Below are positions 1 to 7,833 of a stretch of 10,488 nucleotides of DNA, in pieces. This DNA is from an uncultured bacterium (GTDB lineage: Bacteria; Edwardsbacteria; AC1; EtOH8). A model generated the notes under the pieces. It ran no database searches. It was not told where the DNA came from and worked only from the letters and a program-made list of their open reading frames with translations. Each line of letters starts with the position of its first letter. Position 1 is the first letter of the stretch. A program made the translations under genes and the position numbers. The stretch lies in NCBI GenBank assembly GCA_937958665.1, contig CALGNM010000313.1:1-10488 (forward strand), in the 5' to 3' direction.

Positions 1-288
1 GTGGCCGGCCGGGGATCGTCGGGATGGGTTTCCATTTCGCCCAACCCATTCCGTCAGACGATATCCGTCAGCTGCCAGTTGGTCCAGCCGGGTAATGTCC
101 GAATGGACTTATACAACGTCTTCGGGCAGAAGGTCAGGTCCCTGTCCCATTGGTGCGGGGTCGGGCTCAACTCATTGGTGTGGGATGGTAAAAACGCTGT
201 TGGCCAAAAATGCCCGGCCGGGATCTACATCCTCCGGCTGGAGGCGGGAGACAGGGTCCATAACGGTAAAATAATTTTGATAAAATAG
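1..288 (+). CDS. C-terminal part of a secreted protein with FlgD-Ig / type IX-sorting-like module (5' truncated)
   Basis: The frame is open from the first base of the window, so this is almost certainly the tail of a longer gene; the GTG at position 1 is not evidence of a true start. The 95 visible residues form one compact C-terminal module: a PNPF motif near residue 15, then LYNVFGQKVR, then WDGKNAVGQ and PAGIYILRLEAG, ending in a short basic strand. This is the pattern of the FlgD Ig-like fold and of the C-terminal sorting domains (type A) used by type IX secretion. Such modules usually sit at the end of large exported proteins and direct or anchor them at the surface. The next gene starts 12 bases after the stop and carries the same kind of module, so the two are probably co-transcribed. 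What the missing N-terminal part does cannot be told. Confidence 0.8.
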   Translation: MAGRGSSGWVSISPNPFRQTISVSCQLVQPGNVRMDLYNVFGQKVRSLSHWCGVGLNSLVWDGKNAVGQKCPAGIYILRLEAGDRVHNGKIILIK

Positions 289-297
289 GAGGTGGGG
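287..297 (+). promoter_or_regulatory. Strong Shine-Dalgarno of the 1292-residue secreted protein
   Basis: AGGAGGTGGGG overlaps the stop codon of the preceding gene. AGGAGG lies seven bases before the ATG at 300. This fixes the start and suggests coupling to the upstream reading frame. Confidence 0.8.
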
Positions 298-299
298 AT

Positions 300-3200
300 A
301 TGAGATCAAAAAAGTTAATGTTGGTCTGGGCTCTGGTGCTGTCATTGGCGGCAAGCGCCCAAGGGCAATTGCTGGTAGATAATTTCGATTATGTTGCTGG
401 CACCAATTTGACCGATAACGGATGGATTGCCCACAGCAGTGGCGGCACCAACCCCATCACAGTGTCTTCAGGGGGACTCAGCTATACCGGCTATGCATCC
501 TCGGGGATTGGTAATGCAGCCTTGGTGGACAGCACCGGGGAGGACGTCAGCCGCACCTTTGGTACGGGCATCTCCAGCGGGTCGGTCTATGCTTCATTTC
601 TGGTCAATGTTGCGTCGGGCGGCGCCCCCACGGGGTATTTTCTGCATATGGGCCCGAATCCCATAGGGACGACTTTTCTGGGACGGGTCAATGTGACCAA
701 CGATGCAGGGAACAATCTCGAATTCGGACTGCAGAAAACTACAGAGACAGCAGTCTACACAGATGGCAACTATTCCTACGGCACCACCTATCTGCTGGTC
801 CTTAAATATACGTTCTATTCAGGTTCGACTACCAACGATAGTCTCTGCCTCTATGTCATGTCCACGGGGGTTCCATCATCGGAACCGGCAACGGCCAGCA
901 TAGGGCCTATTGGGGCCTCAGGGACAGACGCTGTTTCGTTGGGGACTATAGCTTTACGCCAGTACAATGCCGCTCAGAGGATCACGGTGGACGGCATCCG
1001 TATAGGCACTGCCTGGTCGGATATAGTCCCTTCCATATCCGGTGGTTCGGACGTCAGCTCCGGCTCCGGTGCCGAACCGGCCGCTATCTCCGCCCTGATG
1101 GACAGCGATGCCGAGAAGTTGCTGAATTTCGATTTCCGGGTGAAAGACGATTCCACCGGCAGCGACGCCCTGAACACCCTGATAGATAAGATAGTGATAA
1201 CCAAGGGTACCGGCAATGACCTGGCCAACTGGGCCGCGGTGATAGACGGGGCCAAGCTGTTCGACAGTTCGGCCGATTCGGCCACCGGGTCGGTCTATGC
1301 CGACAGCATCGTGTTCTCGGGAATAGACCACTCCTCGGGCAAGCTGGGCGAGGTGGTTGATGACAGCAGCAAGACCTACCAGCTTAAAATATGGCTGAAA
1401 AGCGACCTGGGATCCCTCAAGACCACCATCGACAATGGTAACCTGGCCTTCAAGGTGGACCGCTCCTGCTTCACCGTGGACGCCGCCGGCACACCTTTCG
1501 CCTCCGGGGCCGGCACCGCGGTGGAGTCGGGCAGCTCCAACAACACCGTCATCGTATCTGCCACCAGGCTCAACATTTCTTCCGAACCCCCGGCTTCAGT
1601 TGACGTCAGCGTTGACTTTGGATTATCGGTGGAGGCCGCCGATGGCAACGGCAACCGCGACCTGGACGCCGTCCACGGGGTGACCCTGGCCCTGCTGGGA
1701 GGCACCGGCAGCCTGACCTCGACCTCCGGCCTCACCCAGAACCTTTCCTCCGGAGTCAGGACTTGGGGCGACCTGCAGTATGACCTGGCCGAATCGGGTC
1801 TAAACATCGAGGCCTCCGCCTCAGGCCTGACGCCGGACACCACCATCAGTTTCAATGTTATCGGCGGAGCGCCCACCATCCAGGCCAGCGACATAGTCTT
1901 CAGCCAGGTATCGGAAAACCAAATGGTGGTCAGCTGGACCAACGGCAATGGCAGCTCCCGGATTGTGCTGATCCATGAAGGCGGCCCGGTCGATGCCGAT
2001 CCGGTGGACGGCTCCAGCTACTTTGCCAGCTCCACCTACGGGATGGGCCAACAGATCGGTGACGGGAACTATACCATCTATTCCTCCTCCGGAAACTGCG
2101 ACACCGTCTTGGGGCTGGCCCCCAATACAACATACCATTTTGCAGTATATGAATATAACGGGTCGGGCGGCACCGAAAATTACCTGACCCTCAACCCGGC
2201 GGTAGCCAGCCAGACTACCACCGAGAATTTCGATCCCGGCGACTACCGATCTCTAAAGACCGGTGACTGGACCGACCTTTCCACCTGGGAAACCTACGAC
2301 GGTACGCTTTGGTCGGCGCCCAGCCAGCCGCCCTGTTCCACCAACAATATCATCATTCGATCCAGCGACACCGTGACCGTCAACATTGACGCCTCCTGCC
2401 GGAATATAATGTTATATGGGGCTAATTACGGCACCCGGCTGGATATCAGCGATCAAAACCTGACGGTATACGGAACCCTCAATGCCGACGGGGTTACCCT
2501 GAACGATTATCTGATACGGTGCAACGGGGGGCGCCTCAAATTCGTGGGAGGGTCAAGGGCATTGTTTGGAGAGAACTGGGGGGCCTACGGCACCAGGTGG
2601 CGGATGGAGGTGGCCCTGAATCCCGGCGACACCGGGACCTCGTCTAAAAACATCAAGGCAGCGGACATCATTATCTCTTCGGGTGTTTTCCGGGGAGGAG
2701 ACGTGCGGCCCGATTCCGGATTGGCATCAACCGGGTCTATCTATGTAGCGGCAGGATCGTCGCTCATAGCCAGGAACATTTCTCGGACATCCACCGCCAC
2801 GGCCAAATGCCGCCGGATTTATGCCGCCGGAACGATCGAGTTGTATGGTTATTCCATCGCAGCAGACAGCATCCTGTTCTCCGACGGAGCGGTCTTCAGG
2901 AGCTGTTACTACCAGGGGCAGGGAGTTACTGGAGTTCTGCAGTATTCGCCCGGAGCCATACTGGAATATGCGGGATCAACAGCTCAGCACACCAAGCAGG
3001 AACTGTTGCTCGACATGCCCCATATCAGGGTCAACAACCCCTCCGGCGTAACCATGGATACCTCCGTCACCATTGCCAGTTCTCTGACGATGGCTACTGG
3101 CATGCTTTACACCAACACTGATTCCCTGATGCTGGGGCCTTCGGCCGCCATCATTGGTGAGCAATCCGGGAGCTATGTGGCCGGAAAACTTCTGACTGCC

Positions 3201-4178
3201 CGGCCGGTAGGCACCGGCAGCTCCGATTTGGGCGGAATCGGAGTGTTTCTTGGCTCGGGGGCAGATGACCTGGGAACGGTAGCCGTCCGGCGGATCTCCG
3301 GTCCGGCGGGGGTGGTGGTGGCCAGCGTTACCAATCCCCAGGCCGACACCGGTATCGCCCGCCGTTGGGACATCGTCTCCGATAACCCGCCTTCATCAGG
3401 CAGGGCTCTGACGCTGTCCTGGGTGTCCGATGACGACAACGGGCGTGATTTGTCCAGCGCCTACCTGTGGAAAAGCTTGGACGGAGGAGCTAACTGGACG
3501 GCTGTGTTCGGTCCCTTTGATGCATCTTCCAGCCGGTCAATCACCCAGAACGTAAACTCCTTCTCCTCCTGGACGGTCAGCGACGGCGCCAACCCGCTGC
3601 CGGTACAGCTGGCCTCAATTACCGGGGCGATAGAGGGAGGGTTGCCTGTCCTGCAGTGGATAACCTCCTGGGAGTCGGCGGCCGCCAGCTGGCGGATAGA
3701 GCGGTCAAGCCTGGGCGATGGCGGTTACCAATTGATAGGCGAAATTCCAGCCCAGGGCCAGCCCCATACCTATAGGTGGACGGACCGGACCGGCAATCCG
3801 GAGATCAACCAATATTATCGGCTGGGGCAGAGAGATGCGGACGGCACGATCAATTATTATGGCCCGCTGTTGATCGGTGCTCATCCCGGGGCGCGAAATG
3901 TTTCCCGGTTGTTGGCCTGCGGACCCAGCCCCTTCCGGGGGACGGCCGTCATCTCCTACCAGGTGGGGCAGGAGGGCTCCCCAGTCAGCCTGGATGTTTT
4001 CAATATTGTCGGACAGCCGGTCTGCCAGAGGGATCTGGGGTTCAAGAGGTCCGGCGTTCACCAGGCCATGTGGGACGGCCGCGACGGGCAAGGCCGCAGG
4101 TTGTCGGCCGGGGTCTACTTCGTGAGCCTTAACATAGGCAGCCAGCGCTTTATAAGACGCCTGACCATGCTTAGATAG
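300..4178 (+). CDS. Large secreted multidomain protein (FN3-like domain, FlgD-Ig / type IX-sorting-like C-terminus)
   Basis: This 1292-residue protein begins with a clear signal peptide: basic MRSKK, a hydrophobic core, and likely cleavage near AQG (residue 22). Residues about 24-243 look like a jelly-roll/lectin-like region ending in VDGIRIGTAW. Residues about 258-425 form a second extracellular beta domain. Residues about 525-640 are fibronectin-III-like, with VVSWTNGNGSSR and the tail LAPNTTYHFAVYEYNG. A GDWTDLSTWE motif near 655 opens a repetitive beta-rich region reaching about residue 1000. Residues from about 1100 (LPVQLASITG, later YYRLGQRDADG) match the segment that commonly precedes type IX sorting domains. 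Residues about 1207-1292 are the FlgD-Ig-like module (GPSPF, DVFNIVGQPV, WDGRDGQGRRLSAGVYFV). I see no catalytic motif, so a structural or adhesive cell-surface role is likelier than an enzyme. It follows the truncated gene by 12 bases and ends before a strong terminator. Confidence 0.88.
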   Translation: MRSKKLMLVWALVLSLAASAQGQLLVDNFDYVAGTNLTDNGWIAHSSGGTNPITVSSGGLSYTGYASSGIGNAALVDSTGEDVSRTFGTGISSGSVYASFLVNVASGGAPTGYFLHMGPNPIGTTFLGRVNVTNDAGNNLEFGLQKTTETAVYTDGNYSYGTTYLLVLKYTFYSGSTTNDSLCLYVMSTGVPSSEPATASIGPIGASGTDAVSLGTIALRQYNAAQRITVDGIRIGTAWSDIVPSISGGSDVSSGSGAEPAAISALMDSDAEKLLNFDFRVKDDSTGSDALNTLIDKIVITKGTGNDLANWAAVIDGAKLFDSSADSATGSVYADSIVFSGIDHSSGKLGEVVDDSSKTYQLKIWLKSDLGSLKTTIDNGNLAFKVDRSCFTVDAAGTPFASGAGTAVESGSSNNTVIVSATRLNISSEPPASVDVSVDFGLSVEAADGNGNRDLDAVHGVTLALLGGTGSLTSTSGLTQNLSSGVRTWGDLQYDLAESGLNIEASASGLTPDTTISFNVIGGAPTIQASDIVFSQVSENQMVVSWTNGNGSSRIVLIHEGGPVDADPVDGSSYFASSTYGMGQQIGDGNYTIYSSSGNCDTVLGLAPNTTYHFAVYEYNGSGGTENYLTLNPAVASQTTTENFDPGDYRSLKTGDWTDLSTWETYDGTLWSAPSQPPCSTNNIIIRSSDTVTVNIDASCRNIMLYGANYGTRLDISDQNLTVYGTLNADGVTLNDYLIRCNGGRLKFVGGSRALFGENWGAYGTRWRMEVALNPGDTGTSSKNIKAADIIISSGVFRGGDVRPDSGLASTGSIYVAAGSSLIARNISRTSTATAKCRRIYAAGTIELYGYSIAADSILFSDGAVFRSCYYQGQGVTGVLQYSPGAILEYAGSTAQHTKQELLLDMPHIRVNNPSGVTMDTSVTIASSLTMATGMLYTNTDSLMLGPSAAIIGEQSGSYVAGKLLTARPVGTGSSDLGGIGVFLGSGADDLGTVAVRRISGPAGVVVASVTNPQADTGIARRWDIVSDNPPSSGRALTLSWVSDDDNGRDLSSAYLWKSLDGGANWTAVFGPFDASSSRSITQNVNSFSSWTVSDGANPLPVQLASITGAIEGGLPVLQWITSWESAAASWRIERSSLGDGGYQLIGEIPAQGQPHTYRWTDRTGNPEINQYYRLGQRDADGTINYYGPLLIGAHPGARNVSRLLACGPSPFRGTAVISYQVGQEGSPVSLDVFNIVGQPVCQRDLGFKRSGVHQAMWDGRDGQGRRLSAGVYFVSLNIGSQRFIRRLTMLR

Positions 4179-4189
4179 CGCCATGGTTG

Positions 4190-4227
4190 AAAAGGGGGCA
4201 GGATCAGAGCCTGCCCCCTTTTCTTAT
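4190..4227 (+). terminator. Rho-independent terminator after the secreted-protein genes
   Basis: A 13-bp perfect stem, AAAAGGGGGCAGG (4190-4202) with CCTGCCCCCTTTT (4210-4222), encloses a 7-base loop and runs into a T-rich tail (TTTTCTTATT). It starts 12 bases after the stop codon at 4178. Confidence 0.93.
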
Positions 4228-4248
4228 TGACAGTCTTAATGCTATAAT
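4227..4248 (+). promoter_or_regulatory. Candidate extended -10 promoter of the UPF0029-tatD-rsmA-ubiA operon
   Basis: TGC followed by a perfect TATAAT (4243-4248) gives an extended -10 element. It lies 26 bases before the GTG start at 4274, just past the upstream terminator. A TTGACA is present at 4227-4232 but only 10 bases from the -10, too close to act as its -35; the extended -10 may compensate. The call rests on motif match and position only. Confidence 0.5.
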
Positions 4249-4273
4249 GTTAAATTATCATGGTGATTAAAAC

Positions 4274-4675
4274 GTGAACCAGTTAAACCGTATTCCCGGA
4301 CTCAAGCAGATCAATCCCTTCACGGTGGACCGGGGATCGAAATACGCGGCCAGTTTGTTCCCTGTCCAATCGGAAGGCGATTTCAAGGAAGCCATGAAAT
4401 CCCTGCTTAAGGACAAGAAGTTCCGACAGGCCGACCACAATATCGTGGCCTACCGCATAAAAACTGACGGGCGGCTGATGGAATACAAGAATGACGGCTA
4501 CAATTCGCCATCAAAGGAGACCGGAGCCGGAGTAACGATGCTGGAGGTCATGCGTCAGAAAGGGGTCGAAAATCTTTGCGTCGTGGTCACCCGCTGGTAC
4601 GGGGGTGTGCATCTGGGAGCCGACCGGTTCAAGCATGTCCGGGATGCGACAGTTGAAATATTAAATAAGATTTGA
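4274..4675 (+). CDS. IMPACT/YIH1-type UPF0029 family protein
   Basis: This 133-residue protein is a single UPF0029 (IMPACT N-terminal-fold) domain. Visible signatures are the SKY..PV opening at residues 22-31, ADHNIVAYRI at 53-62, and VVVTRWYGGVHLGADRFKHV ending at 122. The bacterial members (YigZ) normally read TRYFGGIKLG-type and add a C-terminal DUF1949 domain of about 80 residues. Here that domain is missing, and the RWYGGxxLGxDRFKH form is the one I know from eukaryotic IMPACT and yeast Yih1. The usual DDGE..GTAG segment is altered to NDGYNSPSKETGAG (73-86). IMPACT/Yih1 inhibit Gcn2; bacterial YigZ has been linked to ribosomes and nucleic acids but its role is poorly defined, so no exact function is assigned. 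The start is GTG at 4274, the first start codon in frame near the promoter, with only a weak ribosome binding site. The stop overlaps the next start (TGATG). Confidence 0.85.
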   Translation: MNQLNRIPGLKQINPFTVDRGSKYAASLFPVQSEGDFKEAMKSLLKDKKFRQADHNIVAYRIKTDGRLMEYKNDGYNSPSKETGAGVTMLEVMRQKGVENLCVVVTRWYGGVHLGADRFKHVRDATVEILNKI

Positions 4676-6060
4676 TGAACCAGCCTGATAAAATAAAAAT
4701 CATCGACACGCATGCCCACCTGACCAAAAGCGATTATAACAGCGACCGGGACCAGGTAATTAAAAGAGCGCAGGATGCAGGCGTTGAATACATCATAAAT
4801 GTCGGCTACGACCTTAAAACCAGCGCTGCCTCGGTGGAACTGGCCGAGCAGTACGACTGCTGCTACGCTGCGGTGGGTGTGCATCCTCATGACGCCAAGA
4901 CGCTGAATATACAGACATTCAGGGAACTGGAGGCCCTGGCCAAGAACTCCAAGGTGGTGGCCCTCGGTGAAATGGGCCTGGACTTCGATCGGAACCTTTC
5001 GCCTCGGGACATCCAAATCAAAGCTTTCAGGAGGCAGCTGGCTTGGGCGGAAGCTTTGACCCTTCCGGTAGTGGTCCACGACCGGGAGGCGCATCAGGAG
5101 ACCATGGACATCCTGAATGAACATCCGGGGATTAAGGTGGTCCTTCACTGCTTTGCCGGGGACGCTGAAATGGCCCAAGAGGCCAAGCGGCGGGGATACC
5201 TGCTCTCTATCGGGGGACCGGTAACTTTCAACAACTCCAAACACCTGCCCCAAGTGCTCAGGACGGTGGATCTGGAGAACCTGATGCTGGAGACCGACTG
5301 TCCCTATCTGGCCCCGGATCCGCACCGGGGGGGGCGCAATGAGCCGGCCTATCTGCCAATCATCGCCAAAAAGATTTCTGAGCTGCTCTCCCCCCTGACC
5401 TACCAGGATGTCTGCCGGGCGACCACCCTGAACGCCAAAAAGTTCTTCAACATAGGAAAGATCGACCCGGCCAAAATCGCCTATCAGATCAGGGACTCGC
5501 TTTACCTCAACATCACCAACCGCTGCACCAACGCCTGCGTGTTCTGTATCCGCCAGAAGACAGACTTCATCAAGGGGCATAACCTGAAGCTGGACAGGGA
5601 ACCGGATTTTTCTGAGGTTATAGGTTCCATTGGAGACCCTATTCGGTACCGCGAGGTGGTGTTCTGCGGCTATGGAGAGCCGTTGTTGAGGCTGGAACTG
5701 GTCAAACAAGTGGCGGGCTGGCTAAAAGAGCGGGGGGCCATGGTTAGGATAAACACCAACGGACAGGGCAGCCTGATCGCCGGGCGCAATATTCTTCCGG
5801 AGTTGTCAGGCTTGGTGGATGAGATGTCGATCAGCCTCAATGCCCATGACAGCGGGGCCTACGACCGGATCTGCCCCAGCCGGTTCGGCAGCCGGGCCTA
5901 CCAGGCGGTCAAGGATTTCGCGGCGGAGTGCCGCAAAGCCGGCATCAGTACCACCGTTACTGTGATGGACATGCCGGGGGTGGATGTTAAACTGGCCCAA
6001 CAGACCGCCAAAGATCTGGGGGTGAATATCAGAGTCCGGCATTACGACGTGGTGGGCTGA
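4675..6060 (+). CDS. TatD-family metal-dependent hydrolase fused to a radical SAM domain
   Basis: This protein has two enzymes in 461 residues. Residues 1 to about 262 are a TatD-type nuclease/hydrolase: metal ligands in DTHAHL (H13, H15), GEMGLD (E99), VVHDRE (H135), LHCFAGD (H158) and ETDCPYLAP (D208), so the site looks intact. Residues about 270-461 are a radical SAM domain with the 4Fe-4S motif C-x3-C-x2-C at C284, C288 and C291 (RCTNACVFC), a GYGEP motif near 333 that helps bind SAM, and a TNG motif near 361. TatD-linked radical SAM proteins are a known family, adjacent to or fused with TatD; their substrate is not established. TatD itself acts as a 3'-5' exonuclease on DNA/RNA. ATG at 4675 overlaps the previous stop by one base; a TTG at 4672 in the same frame is less likely. 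The stop is directly followed by the rsmA ATG. A tatD-ksgA neighbourhood is common in bacteria. Confidence 0.92.
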   Translation: MNQPDKIKIIDTHAHLTKSDYNSDRDQVIKRAQDAGVEYIINVGYDLKTSAASVELAEQYDCCYAAVGVHPHDAKTLNIQTFRELEALAKNSKVVALGEMGLDFDRNLSPRDIQIKAFRRQLAWAEALTLPVVVHDREAHQETMDILNEHPGIKVVLHCFAGDAEMAQEAKRRGYLLSIGGPVTFNNSKHLPQVLRTVDLENLMLETDCPYLAPDPHRGGRNEPAYLPIIAKKISELLSPLTYQDVCRATTLNAKKFFNIGKIDPAKIAYQIRDSLYLNITNRCTNACVFCIRQKTDFIKGHNLKLDREPDFSEVIGSIGDPIRYREVVFCGYGEPLLRLELVKQVAGWLKERGAMVRINTNGQGSLIAGRNILPELSGLVDEMSISLNAHDSGAYDRICPSRFGSRAYQAVKDFAAECRKAGISTTVTVMDMPGVDVKLAQQTAKDLGVNIRVRHYDVVG

Positions 6061-6924
6061 ATGGCCAGGGAAGGCAGACATCGGACCATCGCTTCAGGGC
6101 GGGGCGTACTTAGGGGAAATACCGTCGCGGTTGCTCCCCTCAAAAAATACGGACAGAACTTTCTGACCTCGCCAGCAGTGGCCCGGCGGATAGTGGATGC
6201 GGCCGTCCTGGCCCCGCAGGATACGGTGCTGGAGATCGGCCCGGGCAAGGGAATCCTGACCAGGCTGATGGCCCAAAAATGCTGTCGGGTCTGGGCGGTG
6301 GAGATCGACCCCCGGTTGGCAGAGAGCCTGAAGGCTTCCTTCCGGGATGACGGCAAAGTCCGGATAATCACGGAGGATATTTTAAAATACGATCTTACAG
6401 AGATCAGCGCCGCTGGCAAAGACAGCTTCAAGGTGGTGGCCAACCTGCCCTACAACATATCGGTGCCAATACTGGAGAAACTCTACCGCCTAGGCGGGAA
6501 AGTGTCCAGCATGGTGGTGATGGTCCAAAAGGAAATGGCCGATCGTATCGGAGCCAAGCCGGGAAACAAGGAATACGGATCCCTATCGGTCTTTACCCAG
6601 TGCCTGGTCAAAGTGGAGAGGCTTTTCAACGTTTCGGCCGGATCGTTTTTCCCCCGGCCTAAGGTCAACTCGTCGGTCGTCAGGATGGTGCCCCTAAAAA
6701 TTCTGCCGGTCAAACAGGGAGAACAAGAGGGGTTTTTTGAATTCGTCCGGCTGTGCTTCAGCCAGCGGCGGAAGATGCTGCGGTCGGTGCTTAGGGGCAG
6801 ATACGTTTGGCCGGAGGGATCAGACGGATCATGCCCGGAAACGGATCTTGCCCGCCGGGCGGAGGAGCTGAGTGTCGGCCAACTTTATGAACTTTATCAA
6901 ACAGTGAAGGCGGTGGGCCAATGA
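6061..6924 (+). CDS. rsmA: 16S rRNA (adenine(1518)-N6/adenine(1519)-N6)-dimethyltransferase RsmA (KsgA)
   Basis: RsmA dimethylates the two adjacent adenines in the helix 45 loop of 16S rRNA with SAM, a late check on 30S subunit assembly. The sequence shows the KKYGQNFL opening (28-35), SAM-binding motif I VLEIGPGKG (56-64), the acidic EID loop (81-83), the catalytic NLPYNIS motif (128-134) and FFPRPKVNSSVV (196-207). The C-terminal helical domain includes FSQRRKMLR, which helps rRNA binding. The length of 287 residues is slightly above the usual 265-275 because of about 20 extra N-terminal residues. ATG 6061 directly abuts the upstream TGA and is the only start codon before KKYGQNFL, although its ribosome binding site (GGTGGG) is mediocre. 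This suggests translational coupling. The stop overlaps the next ATG by four bases (ATGA). Confidence 0.97.
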   Translation: MAREGRHRTIASGRGVLRGNTVAVAPLKKYGQNFLTSPAVARRIVDAAVLAPQDTVLEIGPGKGILTRLMAQKCCRVWAVEIDPRLAESLKASFRDDGKVRIITEDILKYDLTEISAAGKDSFKVVANLPYNISVPILEKLYRLGGKVSSMVVMVQKEMADRIGAKPGNKEYGSLSVFTQCLVKVERLFNVSAGSFFPRPKVNSSVVRMVPLKILPVKQGEQEGFFEFVRLCFSQRRKMLRSVLRGRYVWPEGSDGSCPETDLARRAEELSVGQLYELYQTVKAVGQ

Positions 6925-7784
6925 TCAAAGAGATCTTTGTCTCCATGCGTCCCCGGCAATGGACCAAGAACCTGATAATCTTTGCCGGGTTGATATTCTC
7001 CCAAAACATGGGACACCCCCAGATGCTGCTGAAGACGGTGGCGGCTTTCCTGCTGTTCTGCGTCTTGTCGGGGACGGTTTATCTGGTCAATGACCTGGTG
7101 GACCAGGAGGCCGACCGCAGCCACCCCGGCAAGAGGGTCCGCCCCCTGGCCGGGGGCCGGCTGACCCGCCGGGCGGCCCTGGCGGCGGCCGGGGTATTGG
7201 GGACTACAGGAATCGGCCTCTCCCTGCTGATCAGCCAGCCCTTCGGGCTGACCTCTCTGGCCTATCTGCTATTGATGATGTCCTATAGTCTGTGGCTGAA
7301 GAGGGTGGTGATCATCGATGTGTTTGCCATTGCCGCCGGTTTCGTGCTGCGGGCGGCGGCCGGGGCCGAAGCCATAAGGGTTCCCATATCGGACTGGCTG
7401 CTGGTCTGCGTGATATTGCTGGCTCTGTTTCTGGCCCTGGCCAAGCGCAGGCAGGAACTGCTTGAATTGGGGCCAGCCTCGGGCCGGGCCACCTTGAGTG
7501 AATACAGCGCCCCGCTGCTGGACCAGATGATAGCGGTGGTGACGGCGGCGGTGGTGGTCAGCTACAGCCTGTATACCATGTGGCCGGATACCATAAAAAA
7601 ATTCGGCAGCGCCGGCCTAAAGTTCACCATTCCCATAGTGCTCTACGGGGTGTTCCGATATCTATATCTGGTATACCGCCGGCAACAGGGAGAGGCGCCG
7701 GAGACGGTGCTGCTGACCGATCGCTGGTTGCTGTCCTGTTTGGCCATATATATGTTGGCGGTCTGGTTGATCATCTACCGTTAA
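6921..7784 (+). CDS. UbiA-family prenyltransferase, probable decaprenyl-phosphate phosphoribosyltransferase
   Basis: This 287-residue polytopic membrane protein has roughly eight or nine hydrophobic segments. Family marks are MRPRQWTKNLIIFAGL at 9-24, the Mg-binding NDLVDQEAD (N57, D58, D61, D65) followed by RSHPGKRVRPLAGG, then YSLWLKRVVIIDVF, RAAAGA and AKRRQEL (174-180). The RPxQWxKN start and HPxKRxRP segment are typical of the subgroup containing mycobacterial Rv3806c. That enzyme joins phosphoribose from PRPP to decaprenyl phosphate, making a lipid-linked precursor for arabinan or other sugars at the inner membrane. The actual lipid and sugar used here are inferred. Quinone or heme prenyltransferases are the alternative within UbiA but fit the motifs less well. 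It is the last gene of the operon, with a four-base overlap with rsmA. Confidence 0.85.
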   Translation: MIKEIFVSMRPRQWTKNLIIFAGLIFSQNMGHPQMLLKTVAAFLLFCVLSGTVYLVNDLVDQEADRSHPGKRVRPLAGGRLTRRAALAAAGVLGTTGIGLSLLISQPFGLTSLAYLLLMMSYSLWLKRVVIIDVFAIAAGFVLRAAAGAEAIRVPISDWLLVCVILLALFLALAKRRQELLELGPASGRATLSEYSAPLLDQMIAVVTAAVVVSYSLYTMWPDTIKKFGSAGLKFTIPIVLYGVFRYLYLVYRRQQGEAPETVLLTDRWLLSCLAIYMLAVWLIIYR

Positions 7785-7786
7785 AA

Positions 7787-7819
7787 AAAGCCCCCCTCTA
7801 TTAATAAAAGGGGAGCTTT
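7787..7819 (-). terminator. Rho-independent terminator of rpsU (minus strand)
   Basis: On the minus strand, AAAGCTCCCCTTT and AGAGGGGGGCTTT form a 13-bp stem with two G-T pairs around a 7-base loop, followed by further T residues (complement of the A run at 7783-7786). It starts 14 bases after the rpsU stop. On the + strand the same hairpin follows the UbiA-family gene but lacks a trailing T run, so it may stop + strand transcription only weakly. Confidence 0.85.
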
Positions 7820-7833
7820 CCGTTCAATGATGT

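Noticed and set aside
4555-5709. A 384-codon open frame on the minus strand
   Set aside because: It lies opposite the UPF0029 and TatD-radical SAM genes, which have intact family motifs. Its sequence shows no recognisable domain, and GC-rich codon bias commonly opens such antisense frames.
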